13,749 bases of DNA from JANPJV01 sp031425695. Lineage in GTDB: Bacteria > Pseudomonadota > Gammaproteobacteria > Xanthomonadales > SZUA-5. Shown one piece after another: positions 1 to 9,329 of the stretch. How positions within the stretch are numbered: position 1 is the stretch's first letter; each line of letters opens with the position of its first letter. The DNA lies in assembly GCA_031425695.1 (NCBI GenBank), contig JANPJV010000319.1, positions 1-13,749 on the forward strand, in the 5' to 3' direction. Under the pieces are notes generated by a model. That model was not told the DNA's origin and did not search any database. It saw only the letters and a list, made by a program, of their open reading frames with translations. Position numbers and translations under genes: made by a program.

Positions 1-3000
1 ATGCTCGAGTGTCGCAACTCGTCCGCGGGAATCACACCGGGGTTGACGCCGGGCATCAGCGGACGCTGGTGGAATTCGCAACGCGATTCAACCGGGTGGG
101 ATCTGGTGTTCACCGAGCCTACCTCGCAATACCCGAATGGAACATTGATTGCGACCTGGAACACGTTTGGAAACAACGCCGAGCCGGTCTGGCTGATCGC
201 ACCCACGATGCAGATTGAGGCGGCCAGCGAAGCCGGTCAGACCGTCAAGCGCGCATGGGGGCAGTTGAGCCGATACACCTGGAACGCCGGTACCGATCAG
301 GCGACTTCAGTACCGGTCGGGGAGGTTGCCTTCACATTTGATCCTATGGATGCCACCCGCGCGTCACTGCGCTGGAAATGGTCGGAGGCGCCCGCGCAGC
401 CCTTCTACGAAGAATGTGTTTCCGAATTCTCGCGCGCGGCCGCACCGGCGCAGGCCAAGAACCAAGCCTTTAGTGGCAGTTGGTATGAGCCGCAGCTCCC
501 GGGCTACGGTTACTCGGTCTACCTGGCATCCGGCCCCGGGAACTCCCTCGTCGAGAACCAGGTGCTCAATGCCTATGACACAGCCGGCCAGCCGCGCTGG
601 GTAATCGGCACAACGACTGGTCCGACGACCGCATGGACCGACGTGCCGCTTTCTTATTTGCGCTCGAACTTCGCGGGTGGCGTTCCGACATCCAACTGCT
701 CTGGCGACGCTTGTCGCACCGTATCTGCGGCGAACAAGCTTTCGCGCATGTTCACTGGCGATGCCGCGACGGCCAGCGCCAAGGTCGAGGCCTACTACAC
801 CGGGAACGGTGTCACCTTTGCCTGGTACAGAATCGGTAATCCGCCGTCGCCGGTGGCGATCGCCAAAGTCGCGCGGACCGACGAGATCGTCGTGAATCGC
901 CAGCTCTGCACGGTCACCAGCAGCGCGTGCGAAATCCTGGTCAGCTGGACCAGCACTCGCGCTGAAGCGCGGGCCTACCGGGTCAACCTGGCGACCGGAA
1001 GCTGGACGATGCTCGATCCCCAATCCGCGGTTGCCAGCCGCTCCGACTCGTTTTCAAGCGGCGGTCGCTTTCGCTACGTCCTGGCGGTGCCGGGCACCCC
1101 GGAATTGCAAACGGTTGCCAGTAGTGCCGAAGTCGTGATCACCGGGCAACTGCCGGCCCCGTCCGGCACGCTGAGCACCAACAGCCCCTGTTCACTGCCA
1201 GGCTCCGGGTCCAATCCGAACCTGTGCACCGTGCAGATGACGGTCACCCTCGCAAACACGCCTTGGGTCTGCGTCTGGAATCGCGACACCGCCGGGCTGC
1301 ACGCCTGCTGGCAGCAAAACGGCGTCTATCCGCATGCCGGGGCGTCGCTGACGCCGCTAGCCATCGAACTGCGCGCACATGCGATCAACCCGACATCGGA
1401 TCCGGGCTGGCCTGGCAACTCCAGCAGCCAGTACAACGCGGCCCCGCTGCTTGCCAGCGCGACGATCGTCGGGGCCAATACAACCCCCAGCAGCATCGTC
1501 ATCGCAGCCAACCCGAGCTCCAACTTGGTAGCTCCAGCGACGACCCGGTTGTCGGCGACGATCTCGAGCTCGAGTGCGGTCCAGCAGGTGGTTTACCAGC
1601 GGCAGGGCCAGAACATCTGCGCGCCGGCGACAGTCGCACCGTACAACTGCGACTGGACCGGGATCACGGCCGGCAGTTATTCGATCACCGGCGTCGCCAC
1701 CCTTGCGAGTAGCCAGATCACCTCGACGCCCATCAACCTGACCGTCAGCAACCCAGTGCTCGACTACGTGCCGCCCTCCTTGGCAAGCATGGCCACGTCG
1801 GACGCGGTCGGCGCAACGACCGGCAATTTCCGCGTCAGCGAATCCGGCGATGCCACGTACACGATTCCGATCTACACCGCGCCAGCGTCAGGCGGCACCG
1901 GACCGCAGATGGCCCTGGCCTACTCGAGTGGCTCGCCCTTCGGGATCGCGGGTGCCGGATGGTCGGTCCAGGGCGCTTCCAGCATCAGTCGTTGTCGCAA
2001 GACAAGCGAGCACGGTGACATCGTCAACCACTTGGCCGACCAGCCATCGGTTGCGCTGACCGCAGCCGATGCCTATTGCCTGGACGGCCAGCGCCTTATC
2101 GCGCTGCCCAACGTCAGTCCGGGATGCACCTCCGGCGCAGCCGCCAATGGCACCAGCCGCGCGGCGCAAGCGGAGTATCGAACGGAAATCGAAAGCTACC
2201 GGCGCATCTGTGCGTGGACTGAGGCTCAAAACGTCGGTGGCGGCCATGCGTACTTCACCGTCCATGGAAAGGACGGCACCATCAGCGTCTACGGTCGCGA
2301 CCAGTGGAGCCCGATCCAGGGTGGTTACGGAGCAGCGAGCTATTCGAGCCGTTTGCTGGCGAATGCAGGAGCTACGCCGCGCGCGGCGATCACCTGGATG
2401 ATCAGCCGCGTCGAAGACACCGCCGGCAACTACTTCGATTACCAGTACTCGAAGGACGAGATCAACGGCGAGCAGTACCTGTCCGAAGTGCGCTACAACG
2501 CGAATCGCCGCGTGGCTGGGCAAACGCCTGATCACAGCATCGTCTTCAATTACGACCCGCTTCCCGCCGATGAGATCGAGCACGGCCGCGTGGCCACGGC
2601 GACGACGCGCACGGCAAAGATCCTGAGCAGCATTCACTCGACTGGAACCGGCAGCCAGTCCTTGCGCCACTACCGGTTGCGCTACAACCCGACCAGCGTC
2701 GGCGAACGCCGCACGCTGGCAGGCGTCACCGAATGCTCTGCCGCGAGCAGCCCTGCGACCTGCTACCCGGAGACCGTATTCACGTGGACCGTCGGCACGA
2801 CCAGCTTTGCCAGCAGCCCTAACACTTCAGGCGCCGAAAACGGCTTTGAAGGCCTCGCCGCCGAGAAGTTTGGCGACATCAATGGCGACGGGCTGACCGA
2901 CATCATTTGGGTCAAGCGCGCCAATTCTGGCGATCCAGGCTCAAACCTCGAGGCCTTCTGGATCACGACCACCGTGATGAGCGCCGGGGTGCCGGAACCT

Positions 3001-6000
3001 GGCACCGGCAAGCATCTGCGCAAGGACACCGAGATCCCGTTCGAGGCGAGCCAGGGGAGCCCGCAACGCTCCTGGCATGTGCTCGACTACAACGGTGACG
3101 GCCGCGATGACCTGCTGCGACTTGGCTTGGGTGGGCGCACAGTTCGCTGGTTCGTGCACCTGTCCATTCCGAACCCCGATGCACCCGGCTACTTCACGTT
3201 CGACCCGTACGGAAACGATACCGGCATTGCGACCCAGGACGACCGCGACGTCATGGTGCTGTCCGACTTTACCGGCGATGGCCTGGCCGACGCGTTGGTC
3301 GCTGGCGAGAGCTCTGGCGCCCTGAACCTGTTTCTCTATCCGATGGAGCGCAGTCAGGTTGCCGGTCAACCGTTCCGCTTCGGCGCAAGCATCCCGGTCA
3401 ATCTGGATTCCAGCGGTCTGCTGCTGCCGGGTGATCCAGGGGACCGCACCTCGCAGATCTGGTCATTCGGGCGGAACATGCGCGCCTTGAACAAATTCCA
3501 GCCGATGGATGTCAATGCCGACGGCCGCAGCGATTTGTCGGCGGTGTTGTACACCGTGCACCTGCAGGGGCCGATCTGTGCGCCACGCTCGCCGGCGCCA
3601 ACCACGGCATTCTTGAGTGATGCCGAGCTCGATGCGCAGAGCGGTAATACGTCCAAAGGCAGTGGATCCACCTCGCACACTTGCTACATCCCCTACCCGG
3701 CCGTGCTCAAGGCAAAAGGCATGAACACCAATGGCGAGTTTGAATTCGTCGCGTTCTCGCCGCGCATCGGTCAGGGCTGCTTCGTCGATCACAACGGGTA
3801 CGTCTCGGGGACCGTCGCTCATGCTTCGATCCAGCATGGCGATTTCTCCGGTGATGGCTACGCCGATGTCCTGTTCAAGCAGTTCAACCCGGCGTTCCGC
3901 AACGATTGCACTGACGACCAGGAGATTCCTGACACCTTCGCGTTCCAATTGAACCAGGGTAATTCGTACTCCGCACCGATCGAGATCGGTGGGCTCGACC
4001 CGCTGGTCAATACCGACACCCAGGACAATGGCTTGCAGTTCCTCGATGTCAACGGCGACGCCCGCGCCGATCTGGTCTATCCACGCTATTTCGGCGACGA
4101 AGATCCCGGCAACCGCTACAAGGTCCGTTACTGGACCGGTACCGGCTTCGCCAGTGCCACTGAATTTCCAGGGCCGGCAGCGCGCGGAGAAAAGAACTGG
4201 AAGGCTTTTCTGGTTGACCTCGACAACGACGGCTGGGTTGAAGGCTTGCGCTTGAAGACCGTCTGTTCGAGCGCGCCATGCACGACCTGGAAGGTACTGC
4301 CCTCAGCCAACCGCGCGGTCACCGGCTACAAACCGCAACAACGCATGTCGATGATCATCACCGGGCTCGAAGCGGCGACGGTCATCAACTACGCGCCGCT
4401 CAGCGACGCCAGCGTCTATGCACGCGGCACCGGTTCCGCAGCCACTGCACCCGGCCGCGGGTCCCCGGTTTTCGACCTTTACGGTTCACTGTACGTGGTC
4501 AAGTCGGTGCAGAGTTCCGCTCCGACTGCGACCCAACCCAACGCCCTCGCGTCCATTCGCTACTTCTACAAGGGCGCGCGCATGCAGGGTGGTGGTCGCG
4601 GCTTCCTTGGATTCGAGGAGCTGCACACCTATGCCGATGTGCTGCAGGCGGCCAATCCGGCGCAGCGCATGCGCACGATCACCCGCTACCTGCAGGCATT
4701 TCCCTTCGTCGGTGCGCCCAGCGAGACCGTGCAGGAACTGGTAACCCTGGGCGCGAATGGCCTGGCAACGGGTGCGGGACAAGTGCTCTCGCGCGGCACC
4801 ACCGTCTATTACCCGGTCAGCGTGCCCGCCACCCCGCAGGCACTGACCGTGCTCAAGCAGACCGAGGAGGCGTTTGCCTTCGACCTGCAGACGGGCGTGC
4901 AGATATCCGGCTCACGCACGCAATACCAGTCATACGATGCCTACGGCAGTGTCCTGACCATGTCGGTCGCCAACCTGGATGCGGGCGGCGCTACGTTGCG
5001 CACCACGTCGACCGTGAACACGTACGGCGACGATGTTCCCGCCAAGTGGCTGCTCGGTCGCTTGACCAACACCCAGGTCACGCACACCATCGGCCAAACA
5101 TCGGAGGTGCGTACCAGTGCCTTTGAATACGAACCGGACACGGGCTTGTTGCGCGGCGAAATTGTGGAGCCCGGTGGTGCCGTCGATGAGTCGCTGCGCA
5201 AGGCCTATGAGCTGGATCTGTATGGCAACAAGGTGCGTACGGCGGTGTGTAGCAACACGCCATTCAGCACTTATGAAACCTGTCTCGACACCAGCGCGAA
5301 CGCGTTCAAGAACCATTGGAATCTCATCGGCGAGCAGCAGTACATCAAGCGCGTCGGCCGGGTGATCTACGACAGCCGCGGCCGCTTCGCGCGCGAGAGC
5401 CGGGCCTGGGCCGCTCCGACGGGCGTTTTCGCCGAGGTCCCGATGCAATGGACCCTCGAGGGCGACTTCGACAAGTTCGGGAACCCCCGGCGCACGTATT
5501 CGGCCAACGGTGGCATCGCCCAGGCGCAGTACGGTCCGCTCGGCCGCGAGCACGCGCGCTGGAGCAACGACGGCGCCGCCACGGAGGTCCGCTACGCCTG
5601 GTGCACTGGCACGGTTACGTGCCCGGCCAACATGCGTTATCGCACCGAAGTGAAGGTGCGCGGTGGTGCAACCAGCTGGACCTACCACGACATCCTCGGG
5701 CGTGCCCGCGTCAAGATCGGCGAAGGCTACAGCGACCCGAATGACCCTGAAGCCGCGGCCCTCGGGTTCACCGCCAACGAGTACAACGCAGTCAGCACTG
5801 ACTACGACCTCCTCGGCCGCGCGGTGAAAACCAGCGAGCCCTATTTCGTCCAAGGTCCGAATGCAGCAACGCCCGATGCACCGGCCAGTGGCGCCACGGT
5901 CTATTGGACGCAGACCACCTTCGATGCGCTCGGTCGCACCACGCGCATCGTCCTGCCTGAAACCGGCGCCTATACCGCCTCGGCCATTGCTGGGCTGACG

Positions 6001-8841
6001 ACGACGACCAGCACCATTGCCTGTGCCGGATGCGACGTGCAGACGCGCACCGAGACCAGCAACTACCTCGGGCAATTGGTCGAGACCACCGACGCGAATG
6101 GCGTCAAGGTCTGCAATACCTATGACGTGCAAGGCAAGCTCCGCCAGGTCGACCAGGCGCTCGGATCGTGCAGTAGCCCGGTCCTGGGGCTGCGCATCTC
6201 GGTCGGCTACAACAAGGTCGGCCACAAGACTTCGATGGTCGATCCGGACAAGGGCAGCTGGTCGTATGCCGTCAATGCGTTGGGTGAAGTCGTCCAGCAA
6301 ACCGACGCCAAGGGCCAGCGCATTGTGTCGAGCTACGACGCCCAAGGTCGCGTCTGGCGGCGCCAGGACCTGCGTGCCGATGGCAGCAGCGAGGGCATTG
6401 CCCAGTTCGAATTCGACACTGCCGCCAACGGCCTGGGTGCACTCGCATCCGAATCGATCAGCGCCGGCACCTTCACCAAGTCGTACGGCTACGACGCGTT
6501 GGGCCGCGTTCGGTCCACCAGCACGCAACTCGACGGCGTCAGCTACGCGACCTCGGCCACCTACGACGGATACGGCCGCGGTGACACCGCAACCGATGCC
6601 AGCGGTGACGCGATTCGGACCGAATTCACGCAGCGTGGGTTCGCCAAGCGCATGCGCGAAGCAGCGGGTACGGCGAGCGGATCAATCATCAACGAGATTC
6701 GCCGGGTCAACGCGCGCGGCCAGGTGGTCGAGGAACGCCGGGGCGGCTCCGCGTCACTGACTACCGTGCGCGACTACTACCCCCAGACGGGCCGACTCAA
6801 ATCGATCCTCTCCGGTGGCGGTGCCATCCAGAACCTGTACTACGAGTGGGATTTCGTTGGCAACTTGAGGTTCCGGCGCGACCAGACCTCGGGTACCGAC
6901 ATGGACGAGCGCTTCGACTACGACGTGCTCAACCGCCTGACCACCGTCCGCCTGAGTCGCCGTGCCGGCGGCCCGATCGTGACCAACCAGGTCACGCAGT
7001 CGCTGACCTATAACAACGGTGCCGGCACCATGGACATCGGCAACATCGTCAGCAAATCGGACGTCGGCAGCTACACCTATGGCCAGAGCACCTGTGGTCG
7101 CGTAGCCGGACCGCACGCCGTCACCACTGCCGGCAGCGTGCAGTATTGCTACGACGCCAACGGCAACCAAGTCAGCAGCAGCGATGGGCGCAGCTCCAGC
7201 TACAGCGTGTTCGACAAGCCGCTCAGCATCACCAAGACCCCGTCGGCCGGTGCTTCCGGTGACACCGTCAGCTTCAGCTACGGCACCGGTCGCGAACTCC
7301 TGCGCCGTACCGATGCCAACGGCACGCAGGTCACTCGCTTTGTCGGCGGCATCGAGGTACTGGTCAATGAGAACGCGACCCGGCGCCAGTCGGGCGGCGC
7401 GATCGTGCGCAAGCAAGGCACCACGCGCACCGTCAGCTATGTGTTCGGCGACCACCTGGGCTCGGTCAGTGCCATCGTTGATGGAAGCGGCGCCGTGCAG
7501 CAACGCCAAAGCTTCGACGCCCACGGCGCCCGCCGCGCTCCGACCTCCTGGGAGACCTGGACCTACGGACAGCAACTGAGCTTCGACGCCAGCCGCACCC
7601 GCAAGGGTTTTACCGGCCACGAAGGCGTCGACGCCACCGGCCTCATCCACTTCGGCGGCCGCATGTACGACCCACGCCTCGGCCGCTTCATCCAGGCCGA
7701 CCCGATGGTCGAGGACGCCAACTTGAGCAACGGCCTGAACCGCTACAGCTACGTCCTCAACAACCCGCTGAGCCTTACGGATCCGACGGGTTATCTGAGC
7801 TGGAGCGAGGCACGGCCTTACGTCGCAATCGTCGTGGCGGCAGTCTTGCAGCAATGGGGAGCCGTGTACTACAACGCCATAGGGATCACGAGTGCTCTAG
7901 CTCAAACGGTAGTGACCGGTGCCATCGCTGGCGCTGTCAGAGGAGGCAGTCAAGGTGCCGTCATGGGTGCTTTTTCAGCTGGGCTCAATTACGGCATCGG
8001 CAACGTTACCGGGCAACTGGCCAGCGGCGGAGAATGGTCCACTGAGGGCGTTTACGCGGCAAGTGTGGCGCTCCACGGGATGCGAGGCGGCGTAATAAGC
8101 TTGCTGCAGGGCGGAAGTTTCGGGCATGGCTTTCGAAGTGCGGCCCTAACTGAAGGATTGAGTCCCCTTGCCGGTAGTACTGATAATGTTGTTGCTCAGT
8201 ATTTCATTTCAGCGGCTGTGGGCGGGACGGTCAGCGAACTTACGGGTGGCAAATTTGCGAATGGAGCTGCGGATGCCGTCTTTGCGTTGGCTTTTAATCA
8301 CTTGGCACATAAGAATTGGAGTGTCGGGCACGGATGGACTCCTGGACAACCGCGCCCTCCACTGGATGAGAGCTTTAACAACGACACCACGCCGACCCCA
8401 AGTTTTATAAGTGCATCGGGAATGGAGGGTGGCGACGTGGATTTCGAGTTGACTGAGCGCCGTGGAATCTATAATTATGACGTATATGTTACTTCAGACG
8501 TCGGCCGTCCGAGAGTTGGGCCGTATCAAGGAGCAATTGCCCCCGACCTACGTCAGCCAAATTGCGCAAATGGGTGTCCTTCGATCGCAGCAGGTTCATA
8601 TCCGTACGTTGCGGCCCGCGGACTTAACGGATGGGCACCAAGCAAACGTAAGCCGATGTTGTGGCTTGACACAGTGACCGCTAGGGACAGGGCGACGCCA
8701 ATTACGGGAGCATGGGTTCATACCGGTTATCGTTCCGGTACTTTCGCAGAGGGGTGCTTGACGGTTTCTCCCGTGAACTGGGGAGCCTTCATAGGGAATT
8801 TCCAAATGGGTCAGCGCGGCAACGTGAGGGTGGACAAATGA
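1..8841 (+). CDS. Giant SpvB/FG-GAP/RHS-repeat polymorphic toxin (5' end outside the window)
   Basis: No stop precedes the frame, no ribosome site is visible and there is no signal peptide, so the real start probably lies upstream. Domains by residue: two related Trp-rich domains (about 18-140 and 157-285); Fn3/Ig-like beta modules (about 290-585); an SpvB domain (about 588-940); seven Asp-rich FG-GAP/VCBS-like blocks beginning at D959, D1029, D1089, D1170, D1281, D1349 and D1406; a TcB-type middle with a Gly-rich GGGRGFLGFEE motif (1530-1540); YD/RHS repeats (about 1700-2535); the RHS core 2537-2597 with DHLGSV (2484-2489), ADP at 2566-2568 and NNPL...DPTG at 2587-2597; and a variable C-terminal module from 2598. 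In Tc toxins and Rhs proteins, the SpvB/beta-propeller and RHS regions form a cage around the toxic C-terminus, and core aspartates (here perhaps D2567 and D2594) release it. Both halves are fused here. Many Cys pairs fit an extracytoplasmic protein. There is no PAAR, VgrG or other type VI gene in view, so the export route is unknown. Family assignment is firm; biological role is inferred. Confidence 0.93.
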   Translation: MLECRNSSAGITPGLTPGISGRWWNSQRDSTGWDLVFTEPTSQYPNGTLIATWNTFGNNAEPVWLIAPTMQIEAASEAGQTVKRAWGQLSRYTWNAGTDQATSVPVGEVAFTFDPMDATRASLRWKWSEAPAQPFYEECVSEFSRAAAPAQAKNQAFSGSWYEPQLPGYGYSVYLASGPGNSLVENQVLNAYDTAGQPRWVIGTTTGPTTAWTDVPLSYLRSNFAGGVPTSNCSGDACRTVSAANKLSRMFTGDAATASAKVEAYYTGNGVTFAWYRIGNPPSPVAIAKVARTDEIVVNRQLCTVTSSACEILVSWTSTRAEARAYRVNLATGSWTMLDPQSAVASRSDSFSSGGRFRYVLAVPGTPELQTVASSAEVVITGQLPAPSGTLSTNSPCSLPGSGSNPNLCTVQMTVTLANTPWVCVWNRDTAGLHACWQQNGVYPHAGASLTPLAIELRAHAINPTSDPGWPGNSSSQYNAAPLLASATIVGANTTPSSIVIAANPSSNLVAPATTRLSATISSSSAVQQVVYQRQGQNICAPATVAPYNCDWTGITAGSYSITGVATLASSQITSTPINLTVSNPVLDYVPPSLASMATSDAVGATTGNFRVSESGDATYTIPIYTAPASGGTGPQMALAYSSGSPFGIAGAGWSVQGASSISRCRKTSEHGDIVNHLADQPSVALTAADAYCLDGQRLIALPNVSPGCTSGAAANGTSRAAQAEYRTEIESYRRICAWTEAQNVGGGHAYFTVHGKDGTISVYGRDQWSPIQGGYGAASYSSRLLANAGATPRAAITWMISRVEDTAGNYFDYQYSKDEINGEQYLSEVRYNANRRVAGQTPDHSIVFNYDPLPADEIEHGRVATATTRTAKILSSIHSTGTGSQSLRHYRLRYNPTSVGERRTLAGVTECSAASSPATCYPETVFTWTVGTTSFASSPNTSGAENGFEGLAAEKFGDINGDGLTDIIWVKRANSGDPGSNLEAFWITTTVMSAGVPEPGTGKHLRKDTEIPFEASQGSPQRSWHVLDYNGDGRDDLLRLGLGGRTVRWFVHLSIPNPDAPGYFTFDPYGNDTGIATQDDRDVMVLSDFTGDGLADALVAGESSGALNLFLYPMERSQVAGQPFRFGASIPVNLDSSGLLLPGDPGDRTSQIWSFGRNMRALNKFQPMDVNADGRSDLSAVLYTVHLQGPICAPRSPAPTTAFLSDAELDAQSGNTSKGSGSTSHTCYIPYPAVLKAKGMNTNGEFEFVAFSPRIGQGCFVDHNGYVSGTVAHASIQHGDFSGDGYADVLFKQFNPAFRNDCTDDQEIPDTFAFQLNQGNSYSAPIEIGGLDPLVNTDTQDNGLQFLDVNGDARADLVYPRYFGDEDPGNRYKVRYWTGTGFASATEFPGPAARGEKNWKAFLVDLDNDGWVEGLRLKTVCSSAPCTTWKVLPSANRAVTGYKPQQRMSMIITGLEAATVINYAPLSDASVYARGTGSAATAPGRGSPVFDLYGSLYVVKSVQSSAPTATQPNALASIRYFYKGARMQGGGRGFLGFEELHTYADVLQAANPAQRMRTITRYLQAFPFVGAPSETVQELVTLGANGLATGAGQVLSRGTTVYYPVSVPATPQALTVLKQTEEAFAFDLQTGVQISGSRTQYQSYDAYGSVLTMSVANLDAGGATLRTTSTVNTYGDDVPAKWLLGRLTNTQVTHTIGQTSEVRTSAFEYEPDTGLLRGEIVEPGGAVDESLRKAYELDLYGNKVRTAVCSNTPFSTYETCLDTSANAFKNHWNLIGEQQYIKRVGRVIYDSRGRFARESRAWAAPTGVFAEVPMQWTLEGDFDKFGNPRRTYSANGGIAQAQYGPLGREHARWSNDGAATEVRYAWCTGTVTCPANMRYRTEVKVRGGATSWTYHDILGRARVKIGEGYSDPNDPEAAALGFTANEYNAVSTDYDLLGRAVKTSEPYFVQGPNAATPDAPASGATVYWTQTTFDALGRTTRIVLPETGAYTASAIAGLTTTTSTIACAGCDVQTRTETSNYLGQLVETTDANGVKVCNTYDVQGKLRQVDQALGSCSSPVLGLRISVGYNKVGHKTSMVDPDKGSWSYAVNALGEVVQQTDAKGQRIVSSYDAQGRVWRRQDLRADGSSEGIAQFEFDTAANGLGALASESISAGTFTKSYGYDALGRVRSTSTQLDGVSYATSATYDGYGRGDTATDASGDAIRTEFTQRGFAKRMREAAGTASGSIINEIRRVNARGQVVEERRGGSASLTTVRDYYPQTGRLKSILSGGGAIQNLYYEWDFVGNLRFRRDQTSGTDMDERFDYDVLNRLTTVRLSRRAGGPIVTNQVTQSLTYNNGAGTMDIGNIVSKSDVGSYTYGQSTCGRVAGPHAVTTAGSVQYCYDANGNQVSSSDGRSSSYSVFDKPLSITKTPSAGASGDTVSFSYGTGRELLRRTDANGTQVTRFVGGIEVLVNENATRRQSGGAIVRKQGTTRTVSYVFGDHLGSVSAIVDGSGAVQQRQSFDAHGARRAPTSWETWTYGQQLSFDASRTRKGFTGHEGVDATGLIHFGGRMYDPRLGRFIQADPMVEDANLSNGLNRYSYVLNNPLSLTDPTGYLSWSEARPYVAIVVAAVLQQWGAVYYNAIGITSALAQTVVTGAIAGAVRGGSQGAVMGAFSAGLNYGIGNVTGQLASGGEWSTEGVYAASVALHGMRGGVISLLQGGSFGHGFRSAALTEGLSPLAGSTDNVVAQYFISAAVGGTVSELTGGKFANGAADAVFALAFNHLAHKNWSVGHGWTPGQPRPPLDESFNNDTTPTPSFISASGMEGGDVDFELTERRGIYNYDVYVTSDVGRPRVGPYQGAIAPDLRQPNCANGCPSIAAGSYPYVAARGLNGWAPSKRKPMLWLDTVTARDRATPITGAWVHTGYRSGTFAEGCLTVSPVNWGAFIGNFQMGQRGNVRVDK
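7792..8838 (+). other. RHS C-terminal toxin module with an L,D-transpeptidase-like signature
   Basis: This is residues 2598-2946 of the RHS protein, after the conserved DPTG end of the core. Residues about 2604-2768 are Gly/Ala-rich and hydrophobic and end in GGKFANGA (2749-2756), a pre-toxin segment commonly seen in Rhs proteins. Residues about 2778-2810 are a Pro/Thr/Ser-rich linker. The terminal domain (about 2820-2946) has CPSIAAGSYPYV (2859-2870) and WVHTGYRSGTFAEGCLTV (2905-2922), followed by W2927. A His followed 12 residues later by a Cys in a G-C-hydrophobic context, with an upstream x-I-x-x-G-x-Y strand, is the layout of compact YkuD/DUF5675/Tlde1-like L,D-transpeptidase folds, so H2907 and C2919 are the proposed catalytic pair. 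The canonical Ser-His-Gly-Cys is Ala-Glu-Gly-Cys here. C2855 and C2859 could form a disulfide. Sampled GC here is about 47-52%, against 62-70% in the RHS body. The fold call is motif-based inference. Confidence 0.55.
8826..8840 (+). promoter_or_regulatory. Ribosome binding site and ATGA overlap setting the immunity-gene start
   Basis: A GAGGG purine run at 8826-8830 lies seven bases before the ATG at 8838. That ATG overlaps the TGA of the RHS gene (8839-8841). The spacing, the overlap and the signal peptide produced by this start all favour 8838 over the longer in-frame start at 8712, and imply translational coupling of the two genes. Confidence 0.75.
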
Positions 8842-9266
8842 TCAGATTTCTTATTCTTGGCTTGGGCATCTTGGGACAAACTGAGGCATCTGCATTTCCG
8901 TTGCCATTCGAGATCGGAGAAAGATTGGAGAATTTGTCGGAGATTCTGCCAGATGATTTCGATGACGTTGGGTGTAGGGTTTTTACCGTACCCGCCGGAT
9001 CGAATCTGGCACTCTTTGACAATGGTCGGACGTATGAATTAATATTCTCGAAAAAGAACGGCAATTGGGAGTTGGTTCAGTTCGCGATTGAACTTAGAAA
9101 TTCTGAGGAAGCGGAGTTACTCGGAAATTTCATGGATCATAAATATGCGCATGCGTCCGGCGAAGAAAAATTATGGGAGCATGGCGAGAATACATTTGTA
9201 TTGTATGAAATCTCTGATGTTTGGCACTACTCTGAGCGCGCGTCCACAGCGATGTGTCCAAATTGA
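8838..9266 (+). CDS. Small secreted protein, candidate periplasmic immunity protein for the RHS toxin
   Basis: This 142-residue protein matches no family I recognise. Starting at 8838, it opens with a Sec-type signal peptide: MIR, then a hydrophobic core FLILGLGILG, then ASA, with likely cleavage between A19 and F20. The mature part of about 123 residues is acidic, with only two Cys (C46 and C140), near either end, able to form one disulfide. There is no membrane helix after the signal and no lipobox Cys. The start overlaps the stop of the RHS gene, and a terminator follows 63 bases after its own stop, so the two are co-transcribed. This is the standard arrangement of toxin and immunity genes in Rhs loci. 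Base composition is low in GC (about 40-43% in two sampled 60-base lines), unlike the RHS body but in line with the toxin module. Periplasmic location fits a toxin acting on peptidoglycan. The immunity role is inferred from position. Confidence 0.75.
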   Translation: MIRFLILGLGILGQTEASAFPLPFEIGERLENLSEILPDDFDDVGCRVFTVPAGSNLALFDNGRTYELIFSKKNGNWELVQFAIELRNSEEAELLGNFMDHKYAHASGEEKLWEHGENTFVLYEISDVWHYSERASTAMCPN

Positions 9267-9329
9267 TGTGAACGTATAATCAGTTCCGCCACCCAAGATG
9301 AAGGAGCGAGAAGCAATTGCTGATATTTG

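Noticed and set aside
4930..6528. Long open frame on the minus strand (532 codons) inside the RHS region
   Set aside because: It lies wholly antisense to recognisable YD repeats, is low-complexity (Val/Ala/Arg/Gly-rich) with no domain, and is explained by high GC and codon bias of the real gene.
6754..7854. Minus-strand open frame (366 codons) opposite the RHS core
   Set aside because: It is antisense to the strongly conserved RHS core and its translation shows no family features.
8712..8837. Longer start for the immunity gene at 8712
   Set aside because: It would bury the signal peptide and overlap the toxin's catalytic-motif region by 126 bases; the ATG at 8838 has a GAGGG site and the ATGA overlap.
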